Assembly: GCA_015657475.1 (NCBI GenBank)
Contig: JADLKF010000011.1
Span: forward strand, 1 to 33,706
DNA from: Lentimicrobiaceae bacterium
Lineage (GTDB): Bacteria > Bacteroidota > Bacteroidia > Bacteroidales > UBA4417
DNA: 33,706 nucleotides
Reading direction: 5' to 3'
The notes beneath the pieces are model-generated. The model was not told the DNA's origin. It saw only the letters and a program-made list of their open reading frames with translations, and did not search any database. The position numbers and the translations under genes are program-made. This document shows positions 26,515 through 33,706 of this stretch, piece by piece (positions within the stretch are counted from its first letter, which is position 1; the number at the start of each line of letters is the position of its first letter).

Positions 26515-27963
26515 ATGGAAACCATTTCGAAAATCATTGAATACTCAAGCGAAATCTCCATTCTTGAGATCTCGTATTTGCTTGCTTCTGTGCTCTTTAT
26601 CCTCGGCTTGAAAAAACTCAGCCACCCGGCAACAGCACGCTCCGGAAACCTTTGGGCTGCTGCCGGTATGGCTGCCGCCATTCTTTTCACCATCCTTTTT
26701 CACAAGAAAGATGGTCAGCCGATCGGCAATATTCCCTGGATCCTTGTTGCGCTTGCAATTGGCTCTTTTATAGGATGGTATGCATCCAAGAAAGTAAAAA
26801 TGACAGCCATGCCGCAGATGGTCTCCATCTTCAACGGGATGGGTGGCGCCTGTGCTGCTTTGATCTCAATGATGGAATTCCCAAAAATGCAGAATATGCT
26901 GGCTGCTGAGGGGGCTTCGCACATGCTTGGCGGTGAAGGCATTGCAATCCTTCTGGGACTTATGATCGGAGGTGTGTCTTTTGCAGGAAGCATGATCGCT
27001 TTCGGTAAACTCGATGGCAGGATTGGCGACATAAAGCACCCGGTACTAAGGATCATAAACCTTACATTCCTGGTACTTCTCCTGGTAGCTCTTGTATTCA
27101 TCCTGTTCCTGAAACCTGAAGCCGGTAATAATTGGCCCATTTATCTTTTCGCTTTCGCAGCACTGGTTTATGGAGTTACATTTGTTATGCCTATTGGTGG
27201 CGCCGATATGCCGGTCGTTATTTCGCTGCTCAACTCGTTCACCGGGGTTGCTGCAGCCATGGGCGGGTTTCTTTATAACAACCAGGCCATGCTAACCGGT
27301 GGTATACTGGTTGGGTCATCCGGGACCATTCTTACCATCCTTATGTGCAATGCCATGAACCGTTCACTGATGAATGTAATCATCGGTGCGTTTGGAGTTG
27401 CAGGCGCCGGCGGAACTGAAGCTGCTGATAAAACTGTTAAAGAAATCTCACTGAGTGATGCAGCAGTTCTGCTCAGCTACTCGCAGAAAGTTTATATCGT
27501 TCCCGGATATGGCCTTGCTGTTGCTCAGGCACAACACTTATGTCACGAACTTGATAATTTACTGGCTTCTAAAGGTGTGGAAGTAAAATATGCCATTCAT
27601 CCGGTTGCAGGTCGCATGCCCGGACATATGAATGTATTGCTGGCCGAAGCTGATGTGCCTTATGAAAAGCTGGTTGAAATGGAAGACGCCAACAACGAAA
27701 TGGCCAATACTGATGTGGTCATCGTGATTGGTGCCAACGATGTTGTAAACCCTGCTGCTGAAGATGATCCATCAAGCCCGATTTATGGTATGCCCATCAT
27801 CAAGGCGCTCGACGCACGCAACATCATTGTGATGAAACGCAGTATGGCTGCAGGTTATGCCGCTATTCCGAACAACCTTTTCTATCATCAGAAAAACCGT
27901 ATGTTGTTTGGCGACGCCAAAGCTACCCTGCAGAAACTTGTTGCTGAAATCAAGAGTTTGTAG
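26515..27963 (+). CDS. pntB: NAD(P) transhydrogenase subunit beta
   Basis: The 482-residue protein has a membrane half of about eight or nine helices (1 to about 290). The NADP-binding domain III follows, with V-P-G-Y-G-L-A-V-A-Q-A-Q-H at the start of the nucleotide fold and later G-A-N-D-V-V-N-P-A-A. It completes the proton-pumping transhydrogenase with the two genes before it. Its start has a strong Shine-Dalgarno-like AGGGAGG (26501-26507), rare in this window, which may set subunit stoichiometry. A terminator follows at once. Confidence 0.96.
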   Translation: METISKIIEYSSEISILEISYLLASVLFILGLKKLSHPATARSGNLWAAAGMAAAILFTILFHKKDGQPIGNIPWILVALAIGSFIGWYASKKVKMTAMPQMVSIFNGMGGACAALISMMEFPKMQNMLAAEGASHMLGGEGIAILLGLMIGGVSFAGSMIAFGKLDGRIGDIKHPVLRIINLTFLVLLLVALVFILFLKPEAGNNWPIYLFAFAALVYGVTFVMPIGGADMPVVISLLNSFTGVAAAMGGFLYNNQAMLTGGILVGSSGTILTILMCNAMNRSLMNVIIGAFGVAGAGGTEAADKTVKEISLSDAAVLLSYSQKVYIVPGYGLAVAQAQHLCHELDNLLASKGVEVKYAIHPVAGRMPGHMNVLLAEADVPYEKLVEMEDANNEMANTDVVIVIGANDVVNPAAEDDPSSPIYGMPIIKALDARNIIVMKRSMAAGYAAIPNNLFYHQKNRMLFGDAKATLQKLVAEIKSL

Positions 27964-27984
27964 GATTTTATTCTGAAAAATTTG

Positions 27985-28017
27985 ACCGGCGGTTTGAACT
28001 AACTGCCGGTTTTTTTA
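27985..28017 (+). terminator. rho-independent terminator of the transhydrogenase operon
   Basis: ACCGGCGGTT (27985-27994) pairs with AACTGCCGGT (28001-28010) with one G-U pair and a 6-base loop. A run of seven T follows from 28010. It overlaps the promoter of the next gene. Confidence 0.82.
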
Positions 28018-28023
28018 TATTTG
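27993..28023 (+). promoter_or_regulatory. perfect-consensus promoter of the SprA-like gene, overlapping a terminator
   Basis: TTTG (27993-27996), a 19-base spacer and TATATTTG (28016-28023) match the consensus exactly. The -33 element lies in the left arm and loop of the upstream terminator, and the -7 box begins in its T tract. The ATG at 28044 is 20 bases downstream. Confidence 0.65.
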
Positions 28024-28043
28024 GGTGATAATTTTTACACATT

Positions 28044-29084
28044 ATGAAATTTTATCATTTAACACTTCTTCTGGCAATAAACATTTTATTTATGTTATCC
28101 TGTAAAAAAGATCCTTCGGGAAATCAACCGCCAGAACCGGAAGCAAATATTTTATCGTTACAAAATCCACTGTTATGGAAACATTCGACAGTCCCGCTAT
28201 TGTTTCCTGAATCAGAATTGATCAATAATGTTTCCAGTGGATTCAATCGGGCAAAGATTTCCTGGTATTGTATTGATCCACTGTTTTATAACAAAAACCT
28301 GGGATTAAGGCCAGTCAATATCTCAAATGATGATATATCTGACAATGATTGCCGCATTATTTGGGAAAACGAACTATTCAATTCAAAAATGAGTCCGGTT
28401 AGTTCTCCAATGCAATTATCAGTAATTAACCTGAACTTTTACCCTGATGAAAAAGGGCCCTGGAATTTCGATTTATTATCGAATTCGGTTTCTGGTGGAA
28501 TCCAGTCGAATGGTAAACTCAAAAATCCTGAATCCAGATGGGGAGGCATCATGAGAGCCATTGAAAATTCAGAGTTCAAAATTAAATATCTCGATTTCTG
28601 GATTATGGATCCATTTACCAAGAATCCGGAGCTAAGTGGATTTCTCTACATTAACCTCGGAGATATAAGCGAAGACATCTTAAATGACAACCTTCTATCG
28701 TCAGAGATTAATGGAACAGGCGAAGTGATTGAAACTGCATGGGGGAAAGTAAAACCGGCACAGATGGTTTATAATTTCCCGGCTTCAAATCCTGAATTAT
28801 ATGATACCGGTCTGGATGAACTGCCTGATGTGGACGAATTGAAGTATTTTGCCAATTATCTTGAAGGTATTCAGTCAAATTGCTCAGTCGATGTTTTCGC
28901 CAAGGTTGCTCAAGACCCTTCCAATGATGATTACCACTATTTTTTAGGCAGTGACTTTGATGAACTGAACTACAAAGTATGTGACCGGTATAAAAACTAT
29001 AATGGCAGGAATCGAACTCAATTCCTGCAAATAATGAATTGGCAAACACTATTTCCAGCCGAATTCCTGACAATGAAGATTTAA
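28044..29084 (+). CDS. stand-alone SprA-like lipoprotein, N-terminal frame
   Basis: The protein starts with a lipoprotein signal (lipobox M-L-S-C, Cys20). The mature sequence matches the SprA family, the large outer-membrane channel of the T9SS (Sov in Porphyromonas). Matching blocks are RAKISWYCIDPLFY at 69-82, WGGIMRAI at 166-173, LYINLGDISEDIL from 201, and then T-A-W-G-K-V, D-T-G-L-D-E-L and Y-K-N-Y-N-G. Family resemblance ends at about 29006, where one C appears lost. The last 26 codons of this frame are unlike SprA, and the match resumes in the next frame (29039-29410). Joined, the product is about 455 residues, against roughly 2400 for full SprA, so most barrel strands cannot be present. 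It follows a consensus promoter and precedes a SprB-repeat adhesin gene. Confidence 0.85.
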   Translation: MKFYHLTLLLAINILFMLSCKKDPSGNQPPEPEANILSLQNPLLWKHSTVPLLFPESELINNVSSGFNRAKISWYCIDPLFYNKNLGLRPVNISNDDISDNDCRIIWENELFNSKMSPVSSPMQLSVINLNFYPDEKGPWNFDLLSNSVSGGIQSNGKLKNPESRWGGIMRAIENSEFKIKYLDFWIMDPFTKNPELSGFLYINLGDISEDILNDNLLSSEINGTGEVIETAWGKVKPAQMVYNFPASNPELYDTGLDELPDVDELKYFANYLEGIQSNCSVDVFAKVAQDPSNDDYHYFLGSDFDELNYKVCDRYKNYNGRNRTQFLQIMNWQTLFPAEFLTMKI

Positions 29085-29410
29085 ATAAGAATGGTATACT
29101 CGATATTAAGAACGACTATTTTGAATATAAGATTTCAATTAACAAGAATGACTTCCTGATCGGGACAAACTATATTGTTGATATGTTTTCTGCCTTTACT
29201 CGACTGCAAAACGGAGAAGATATCAGGACTGACTATTACCATTTCCGAATACCTTTATCAGATTTTAAAACATCATATGGCAATCCGAATCTATCAGTGA
29301 ATCCAACGTTCATTAGGCTATTTGTTACCGGATTTGCTAATCCAATAGTATTGAGGTTTATTAACCTGGAACTCTCCGAGGAGCCTGTTGATTATTCTCA
29401 ATTTCAGTAA
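29039..29410 (+). CDS. stand-alone SprA-like lipoprotein, C-terminal frame
   Basis: This frame continues the SprA-like gene after the single-base loss near 29006. Read from there it gives Q-E-S-N-S, then I-P-D-N-E-D-L-N-K-N-G, Y-F-E-Y-K-I-S-I, F-R-I-P-L, and F-I-R-L-F-V-T-G-F then V-L-R-F-I-N-L-E-L. These are in the same order as the equivalent part of SprA, where a repeat of this module ends in G-E-W-R. The TTG at 29039 is not a believable start, as the match begins earlier. The stop at 29408-29410 follows the end of the module cleanly, suggesting a natural end rather than truncation. Confidence in a single original gene is high; whether the frameshift exists in the cell is open. Confidence 0.8.
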   Translation: MANTISSRIPDNEDLNKNGILDIKNDYFEYKISINKNDFLIGTNYIVDMFSAFTRLQNGEDIRTDYYHFRIPLSDFKTSYGNPNLSVNPTFIRLFVTGFANPIVLRFINLELSEEPVDYSQFQ

Positions 29411-29544
29411 TCATACTTTCTTACATAACGTGAATCCGTTGTGGCTGATATGCCCAACATAATTTTTATATGGATTTTGATCTCCGCAAATATTTACCGG
29501 CAGTCATGCAGTGCTGAATTCCTGTTTACAAAGTAATTATCTTC

Positions 29545-30948
29545 GTGCGCAAAAAAATAAAACCAGTGGCTGAAAAAAAGATATCTATACTATTGATATT
29601 AATTTTCAACATTGTATTTTGTGGAATTCTTACATCACAAAATATCGTTGTAAGCAGTTACCGTAATGATGCCATTTCGGGTGGTGATCCCCGTGATGAA
29701 TGGACTGAATTATTAGTAATTGATGACAATGTTGATCTGAGAAACTACACGCTGAGGGATAATAATAGCACTCAAACAGCCTGGCAAACACCCATTACCT
29801 TTAATAATATCGCTTTCTGGAATAATATGCGGGCTGGTACTATCATCATAGTATGGCACAGGGTAGTTGGTTCTAATTCAGTGACTCACCCTATGGATAT
29901 CAATAAATCAGATGGCTACATCGAAGTTCATGCGAATGATCCGGCATATTTTACCGGCGGAGATTTTGGAACCGCTCCATCATTTGCAGGTTCAACCCTG
30001 AATATATCGAATGGTGGTGATATCATTCAACTTAGAAATCCTTCGGGTACCCACATTCATGCTTTGGCGCACCGTGCCACCGTGGGTGCTGATTTTACTG
30101 CATTACCCTCTCCAAAGCTCAATCATCAGCAAAACTTAGCTTCTCAAAAAGCAGTGGCTGTTTTTGTTTGTCCCGGCACCAACCTCCAGGAATATGGCTG
30201 GAACAGTCCGCAAAACGGGACGACCTATACTGACACCTCCAGCCTGCAGGTTTCAAAAGGCCTCCCCAACCAATGTTCTGCCAGTTCAACGGCTAACTCT
30301 GACTACTGGCGCAGCCTTCGCCAGCCTCTATGGACAACGCCTGCCATGTTTGGATCATTTACTGCTCCCTCAACAATCAGTCTTGACTGGACATCTGCCA
30401 TCGATCCAAATCCCGGTGATGGCACCCAGGGATATATTGTTCTGCGCAACCTTGTAAATTCATTTACAGCACCAACTGATGGCCATACTTATGCCACCGG
30501 TAATACGATAGGCACCAGTGTGGTTGTGGCGGTCATTCCTTCGTCGCAAACACTCACCTATACTGATAGTTACACCCTTGCCTGCGGCGAAACAATGTAC
30601 TACCGCATTTATCCCTATCGCTACGGTACCGACGAAATCAACGGCAACGACTACCATGTTGCCCGTGGCAGGGCATACAATGAAACAAATTTCGCTGCAG
30701 CAAGCGTAAGCCGGGCTGCCGGACCTGTTATCAGCAATGTCTTACCCACCAGTCCCTCATGCGGATTGAGCAACGGCTCAATATATGTCTTTGCAAACGG
30801 AGGTACCGGAATACTTCAATATTCCATTGATAACGGCGCTACCTGGTTTCAAAATGGCGGCGTTTTCAGTAACCTTGGCCCGGAAGTTATTATATATATG
30901 TTAAGGACGCTTCTGACTGCCAGACTGCATATGGTTTCAATCCGGTGA
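29545..30948 (+). CDS. lamin-tail/SprB-repeat T9SS adhesin, N-terminal frame
   Basis: The first half of a large surface protein has a signal peptide (basic K-K, then I-S-I-L-L-I-L-I-F-N-I-V-F). A lamin-tail-like domain follows (D-E-W-T-E-L-L-V-I-D-D at about 51-61 with D-L-R-N-Y-T-L-R-D). Next come a fibronectin-III-like part (Y-I-V-L-R-N, M-Y-Y-R-I-Y-P-Y) and the first SprB repeat from 30757. The repeat is cut at 30881, where one C seems missing from a C run, so the last ~23 codons here are out of frame. The true product continues in the other frame. Two GTG starts are possible, 29545 and 29566. The latter is favoured by a TATCTTCG box that ends at 29545, but no convincing -33 element supports it. 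It starts 134 bases after the SprA-like gene. Confidence 0.85.
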   Translation: MRKKIKPVAEKKISILLILIFNIVFCGILTSQNIVVSSYRNDAISGGDPRDEWTELLVIDDNVDLRNYTLRDNNSTQTAWQTPITFNNIAFWNNMRAGTIIIVWHRVVGSNSVTHPMDINKSDGYIEVHANDPAYFTGGDFGTAPSFAGSTLNISNGGDIIQLRNPSGTHIHALAHRATVGADFTALPSPKLNHQQNLASQKAVAVFVCPGTNLQEYGWNSPQNGTTYTDTSSLQVSKGLPNQCSASSTANSDYWRSLRQPLWTTPAMFGSFTAPSTISLDWTSAIDPNPGDGTQGYIVLRNLVNSFTAPTDGHTYATGNTIGTSVVVAVIPSSQTLTYTDSYTLACGETMYYRIYPYRYGTDEINGNDYHVARGRAYNETNFAAASVSRAAGPVISNVLPTSPSCGLSNGSIYVFANGGTGILQYSIDNGATWFQNGGVFSNLGPEVIIYMLRTLLTARLHMVSIR

Positions 30949-32940
30949 TGCTTAATGCTTCGTCTGCCGCAACCATCAATTCGGTTACCCATACCGATGC
31001 AACCTGCGGCAACAGCGACGGTACCATTACCATTACTGCGAGCGGTGGCACCCCGCCTCTACAGTACTCCGTTAACAATGGCGCCACGTGGCAGGCGAAT
31101 CCTCTTTTCACTAACCTGGCAGCAGGTAACTATTATATTTATGTTGAAGACAACCTTAGCTGTCAGACCACCTATTCCTCCAACCCTGAGGTTATCAGCA
31201 ATACAGGTGGTGCGTCGATCGATACGGTAATTTCTACCAATTCAACCTGCGGCAACAGCGACGGCACAATTACCATTACAGCAGTGGGTGGTGCTCCACC
31301 GCTACACTACTCCATTAACAATGGCGCCACATGGCAGGCGAATCCTCTTTTCACTAACCTGGCGGCAGGTAACTATTATATTTATGTTGAAGACAACCTT
31401 GGCTGTCAGACCGCCTATACCTACAACCCTCAGGTTATCGGCAATACAGGAGGCGCGTCGATCGACACAGTCATTTCTACTAATTCGACCTGCAGCAACA
31501 GCAACGGTACCATTACTATTACAGCGGCCGGTGGCGCTCCACCTATCCAGTATTCCATTGACAATGGCGCCACCTGGCAAACGAATTCTCTGTTCACTAA
31601 CCTGGTAGCAAGCAGCTATTATATTTTTGTTGAAGACGACAATGGCTGTCAGACAGCCTATACCTACAACCCTCAGGTTATCGGCAATACAGGCGGCGCG
31701 TCGGTCGACACAGTCATGGTTACCAATACAACCTGCGGGATGAGCAATGGTTCCATTACCATTGATGCTGCAAACGGCACTCCGCCATTGCAATACTCCA
31801 TCAACGGCGGTGCGGATTACTACCTGACCAATATTTTCACCGGCCTGGCACAGGGCAATTACATGGTGATGGTAAGCGATGCCAATAACTGCGCCAGTGC
31901 CTATGCATCGAATCCAGCGGTAGTTTCGAATATTTCCGGAGCTGCTATTGATTCGGTAAACGCAATTTCGTCAACCTGCGGAAACAGCAACGGTAGTATT
32001 ATCATTTATGCTTCAGGAGGAACATATCCGTTAAGCTATTCAGTTGATGACGGGCTGACATGGAGTAATGATTCGGCTGCCTATAACAGCTTGCCTGCCG
32101 GGAACTATAAAGTTGTGATACAGGATAATAACAACTGCTTAACATACTGGCCGTCAAATCCTGTGGCTGTGAGCAATACCGGTGGCGCAGCCATTGATAC
32201 GGTGATGGTTACTGATGCAACCTGCGGCAGCGACGGCGCTATCAACATTGTAGCTACCGGCGGTACAGCTCCTTTGAGTTACTCCATTGATAACGGCGTA
32301 ACCTGGAATAACTCACCACAGTTCCTTAACCTTTCACCCGGTAATTACACTGTTTTAACCTCTGATGCTAACAACTGCCAGGTAGCTTATGCCTTTAACA
32401 TTTTGACAATCAATAGTTTGTCGGGATCATACATCAGCAGCATAATGGTACGCGATGAAACCTGCAACCTGTCAAACGGAGAAATCACCCTGATAACAAC
32501 CGGCAGTCCACCACCAATTCAGTACTCAATCGACGGCGGAAATACCTGGCAGGATTCAGCGCATTTTACCAGCCTTGTTGCAGCTTCGTACAATGCGGCT
32601 ATCATGGGACTAAACAACTGCCTGACACCGTACCCATACAACCCGGTGAATGTTAAAAACCAGGCCGCACCCTCGCTATTAGCTGCAGCCACCGATGCCA
32701 CCTGCAACGAAGATAACGGTTTAATTGAAGTTACCACTTCGGGCGGCAAACAGCCTCTCCGCTTTACATTAGATGATGGATTAACCTGGCAGGACTCGGC
32801 AATGTTTCACAATCTGGCGACAGGCACTTATAATATTGCAGTTTCCGATTCAAACAATTGCATCGGTTACTTTCAGAACAATCCGTTGGAAATCAAACGG
32901 ATACCTATGGCTGATTTATCTCTGTCGCAAGCGGGTACCT
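30757..32940 (+). repeat. nine SprB-type repeats, first units nearly identical in DNA
   Basis: The conserved A-C-C-T-G-C codon pair recurs at 31002, 31245, 31488, 31731, 31974, 32220, 32460 and 32700. The period is 243 bases, then 246, 240 and 240. The first unit starts at 30757. Units starting at 31002, 31245 and 31488 are very similar at base level, with exact runs of more than 20 bases. The later units have diverged. Confidence 0.9.
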
Positions 32941-33410
32941 TGTGTGCAGGGCAGGAATGGATCCTTTCACCCGGCACTGGTTATACCTCCTACTTTTGGC
33001 AGGATGGTTCATCACAGCCATCATTCAAAGCGACTGATGAAGGTTTGTACTGGGTCACAGCAACAGATACAAATGGTTGTTTATCAAGCGATTCTGTGTT
33101 GATTGTGAAATGCGCTGACTTGTTTGGGATACCAACAGCTTTTTCGCCAGATCTTGACGGGAAGAATGAAATTTTCCGTGTGATAGCATTCCATCCTGAA
33201 AAAATACTCGAATTCAGGATGTACATTTTTGACCGCTGGGGGCAATTGATCTTTGAAACCAATTCTCTGTTGGGTTACTGGGATGGAAGATTTAAAGGAC
33301 ATCCCTGTGATGCCGGAGTATACAGTTACCTGATAGAATTCCGGGCTGATAACAGTTACCAGTCGGACCAGAAGAGCCCTGTTCGGGGAATGGTAACAAT
33401 TGTCAGATAA
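30945..33410 (+). CDS. SprB-repeat T9SS adhesin with type B sorting domain, C-terminal frame
   Basis: This frame is open from about 30883 and continues the protein begun at 29545. It holds eight more SprB-type repeats of 80-82 residues (pattern T-C-G-N-S-x-G-x-I-T-I, G-G-x-x-P-L-x-Y-S-I-x-N-G-x-T-W, L-x-x-G-x-Y, D-x-N-x-C), then an Ig-like segment (C-A-G-Q-E-W and W-Q-D-G). The last ~95 residues are a CHU_C domain (I-P-T-A-F-S-P-D-L-D-G-K-N-E-I-F, then F-D-R-W-G, W-D-G and A-G-V-Y-S-Y). The type B sorting domain sends it through the T9SS to the surface. SprB repeats occur in gliding adhesins. No gliding locus other than the SprA-like gene is near. Confidence 0.9.
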   Translation: MMLNASSAATINSVTHTDATCGNSDGTITITASGGTPPLQYSVNNGATWQANPLFTNLAAGNYYIYVEDNLSCQTTYSSNPEVISNTGGASIDTVISTNSTCGNSDGTITITAVGGAPPLHYSINNGATWQANPLFTNLAAGNYYIYVEDNLGCQTAYTYNPQVIGNTGGASIDTVISTNSTCSNSNGTITITAAGGAPPIQYSIDNGATWQTNSLFTNLVASSYYIFVEDDNGCQTAYTYNPQVIGNTGGASVDTVMVTNTTCGMSNGSITIDAANGTPPLQYSINGGADYYLTNIFTGLAQGNYMVMVSDANNCASAYASNPAVVSNISGAAIDSVNAISSTCGNSNGSIIIYASGGTYPLSYSVDDGLTWSNDSAAYNSLPAGNYKVVIQDNNNCLTYWPSNPVAVSNTGGAAIDTVMVTDATCGSDGAINIVATGGTAPLSYSIDNGVTWNNSPQFLNLSPGNYTVLTSDANNCQVAYAFNILTINSLSGSYISSIMVRDETCNLSNGEITLITTGSPPPIQYSIDGGNTWQDSAHFTSLVAASYNAAIMGLNNCLTPYPYNPVNVKNQAAPSLLAAATDATCNEDNGLIEVTTSGGKQPLRFTLDDGLTWQDSAMFHNLATGTYNIAVSDSNNCIGYFQNNPLEIKRIPMADLSLSQAGTLCAGQEWILSPGTGYTSYFWQDGSSQPSFKATDEGLYWVTATDTNGCLSSDSVLIVKCADLFGIPTAFSPDLDGKNEIFRVIAFHPEKILEFRMYIFDRWGQLIFETNSLLGYWDGRFKGHPCDAGVYSYLIEFRADNSYQSDQKSPVRGMVTIVR

Positions 33411-33428
33411 GTTCCATCTGGAGATTGA

Positions 33429-33706
33429 CTACCAATTCTCATCAGCCTCACCAATCAATTCCTTTGATTCATCGTTACCAAGATAACGGTCGATAATATA
33501 ATGCACCAGGTATACTAAAGGTGTGAGAATTATGGCCAACAGAACTTTGTAAATGTACTGAACCACACCCACTTTAAGCACAGCTCCAATCGTCCAGTTA
33601 CCAAAAACATAAAATGCGATTGCCAGGATGATGAAGCTGTCAAATAGCTGAGATATCACTGTACTGCCCGTTGCTCTGAGCCACAAGTATTTATGTCCGG
33701 TTATAC
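33429..33706 (-). CDS. queuosine precursor transporter (YhhQ/VUT family), 3' part
   Basis: The frame runs off the right end of the window, so the N-terminal part of the gene is missing. The visible 91 or so residues start with I-T-G-H-K-Y-L-W-L-R-A-T-G-S-T-V-I-S-Q, a hallmark of the YhhQ family, which imports queuosine precursors. Two hydrophobic helices and a charged tail follow. Its stop lies 18 bases from the stop of the convergent adhesin gene, with no clear hairpin between them. Confidence 0.88.
   Translation of the reverse strand, partial: ITGHKYLWLRATGSTVISQLFDSFIILAIAFYVFGNWTIGAVLKVGVVQYIYKVLLAIILTPLVYLVHYIIDRYLGNDESKELIGEADENW

Noticed and set aside
28044-29410. The gene considered as full SprA truncated by the window or by decay
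   Set aside because: It starts with its own lipoprotein signal and promoter, stops at the natural end of the module, and no further SprA sequence follows before the next gene.
31302-31793. Long minus-strand open frame opposite the SprB repeats
   Set aside because: It is a shadow of the repeat array: its sequence repeats with the same period and resembles no known protein.
30757-32940. Periodic repeats considered as a CRISPR array
   Set aside because: The unit is about 243 bases, in frame and translated as SprB domains; there are no short palindromic repeats with unique spacers and no cas genes.

Overview
The window looks like chromosomal DNA from a member of the Bacteroidota, probably a free-living or anaerobic Bacteroidales-type lineage. 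The evidence is: type IX secretion (T9SS) cargo proteins with both kinds of sorting domain (Por-type A and gliding-motility/CHU_C type B), homologues of the T9SS/gliding components SprA and GldN, the hpt-adk-obg gene order, very few Shine-Dalgarno sites, and several promoters matching the Bacteroidota consensus TTTG-N17-23-TAnnTTTG. The genus cannot be read from the sequence. No rRNA, tRNA, CRISPR array, insertion sequence or phage gene was seen.

Layout. 1-4620 (+): the 3' part of a very large PKD-repeat surface protein ending in a type B sorting domain. Its first 2.48 kb is broken by many frame changes. 4782-6212 (+): a Tat-exported GH109-type glycosidase. 6303-8189 (-): two paralogous outer-membrane beta-barrel proteins, preceded by a MobB-like P-loop protein (8204-8758). 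9041-11894 (-): hpt, a double-length adenylate kinase and obg, divergent from purE (12074-12580, +). 12588-18276 (-): a four-gene run of O-methyltransferase, M16 peptidase, GldN-like lipoprotein and a 998-residue receiver/PPDK_N protein. 18392-20929 (+): a PatB-type C-S lyase, a Dabb protein and a threonine aldolase. 21006-24695 (-): a secreted M6 metalloprotease with five InlB-type repeats and a type A sorting domain. 25057-27963 (+): a three-subunit proton-translocating transhydrogenase. 28044-29410 (+): a short stand-alone SprA-like lipoprotein with one frameshift. 29545-33410 (+): a lamin-tail/SprB-repeat adhesin with a type B sorting domain, also with one frameshift. 33429-33706 (-): the end of a queuosine-precursor transporter gene.

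How the genes fit together. Housekeeping nucleotide, redox and amino-acid functions alternate with cell-surface functions that depend on the T9SS. The most unusual items are the adenylate kinase made of two fused domains, the second lacking the Mg-binding aspartates; the SprA-derived lipoprotein directly upstream of a SprB-repeat adhesin; and the orphan GldN-like lipoprotein. Together the last two suggest that pieces of the T9SS machinery have been duplicated and reused as lipoproteins. The frame changes near the left end, and the two single-base losses at C runs near the right end, look more like sequence errors than decay, but this needs read-level checking.
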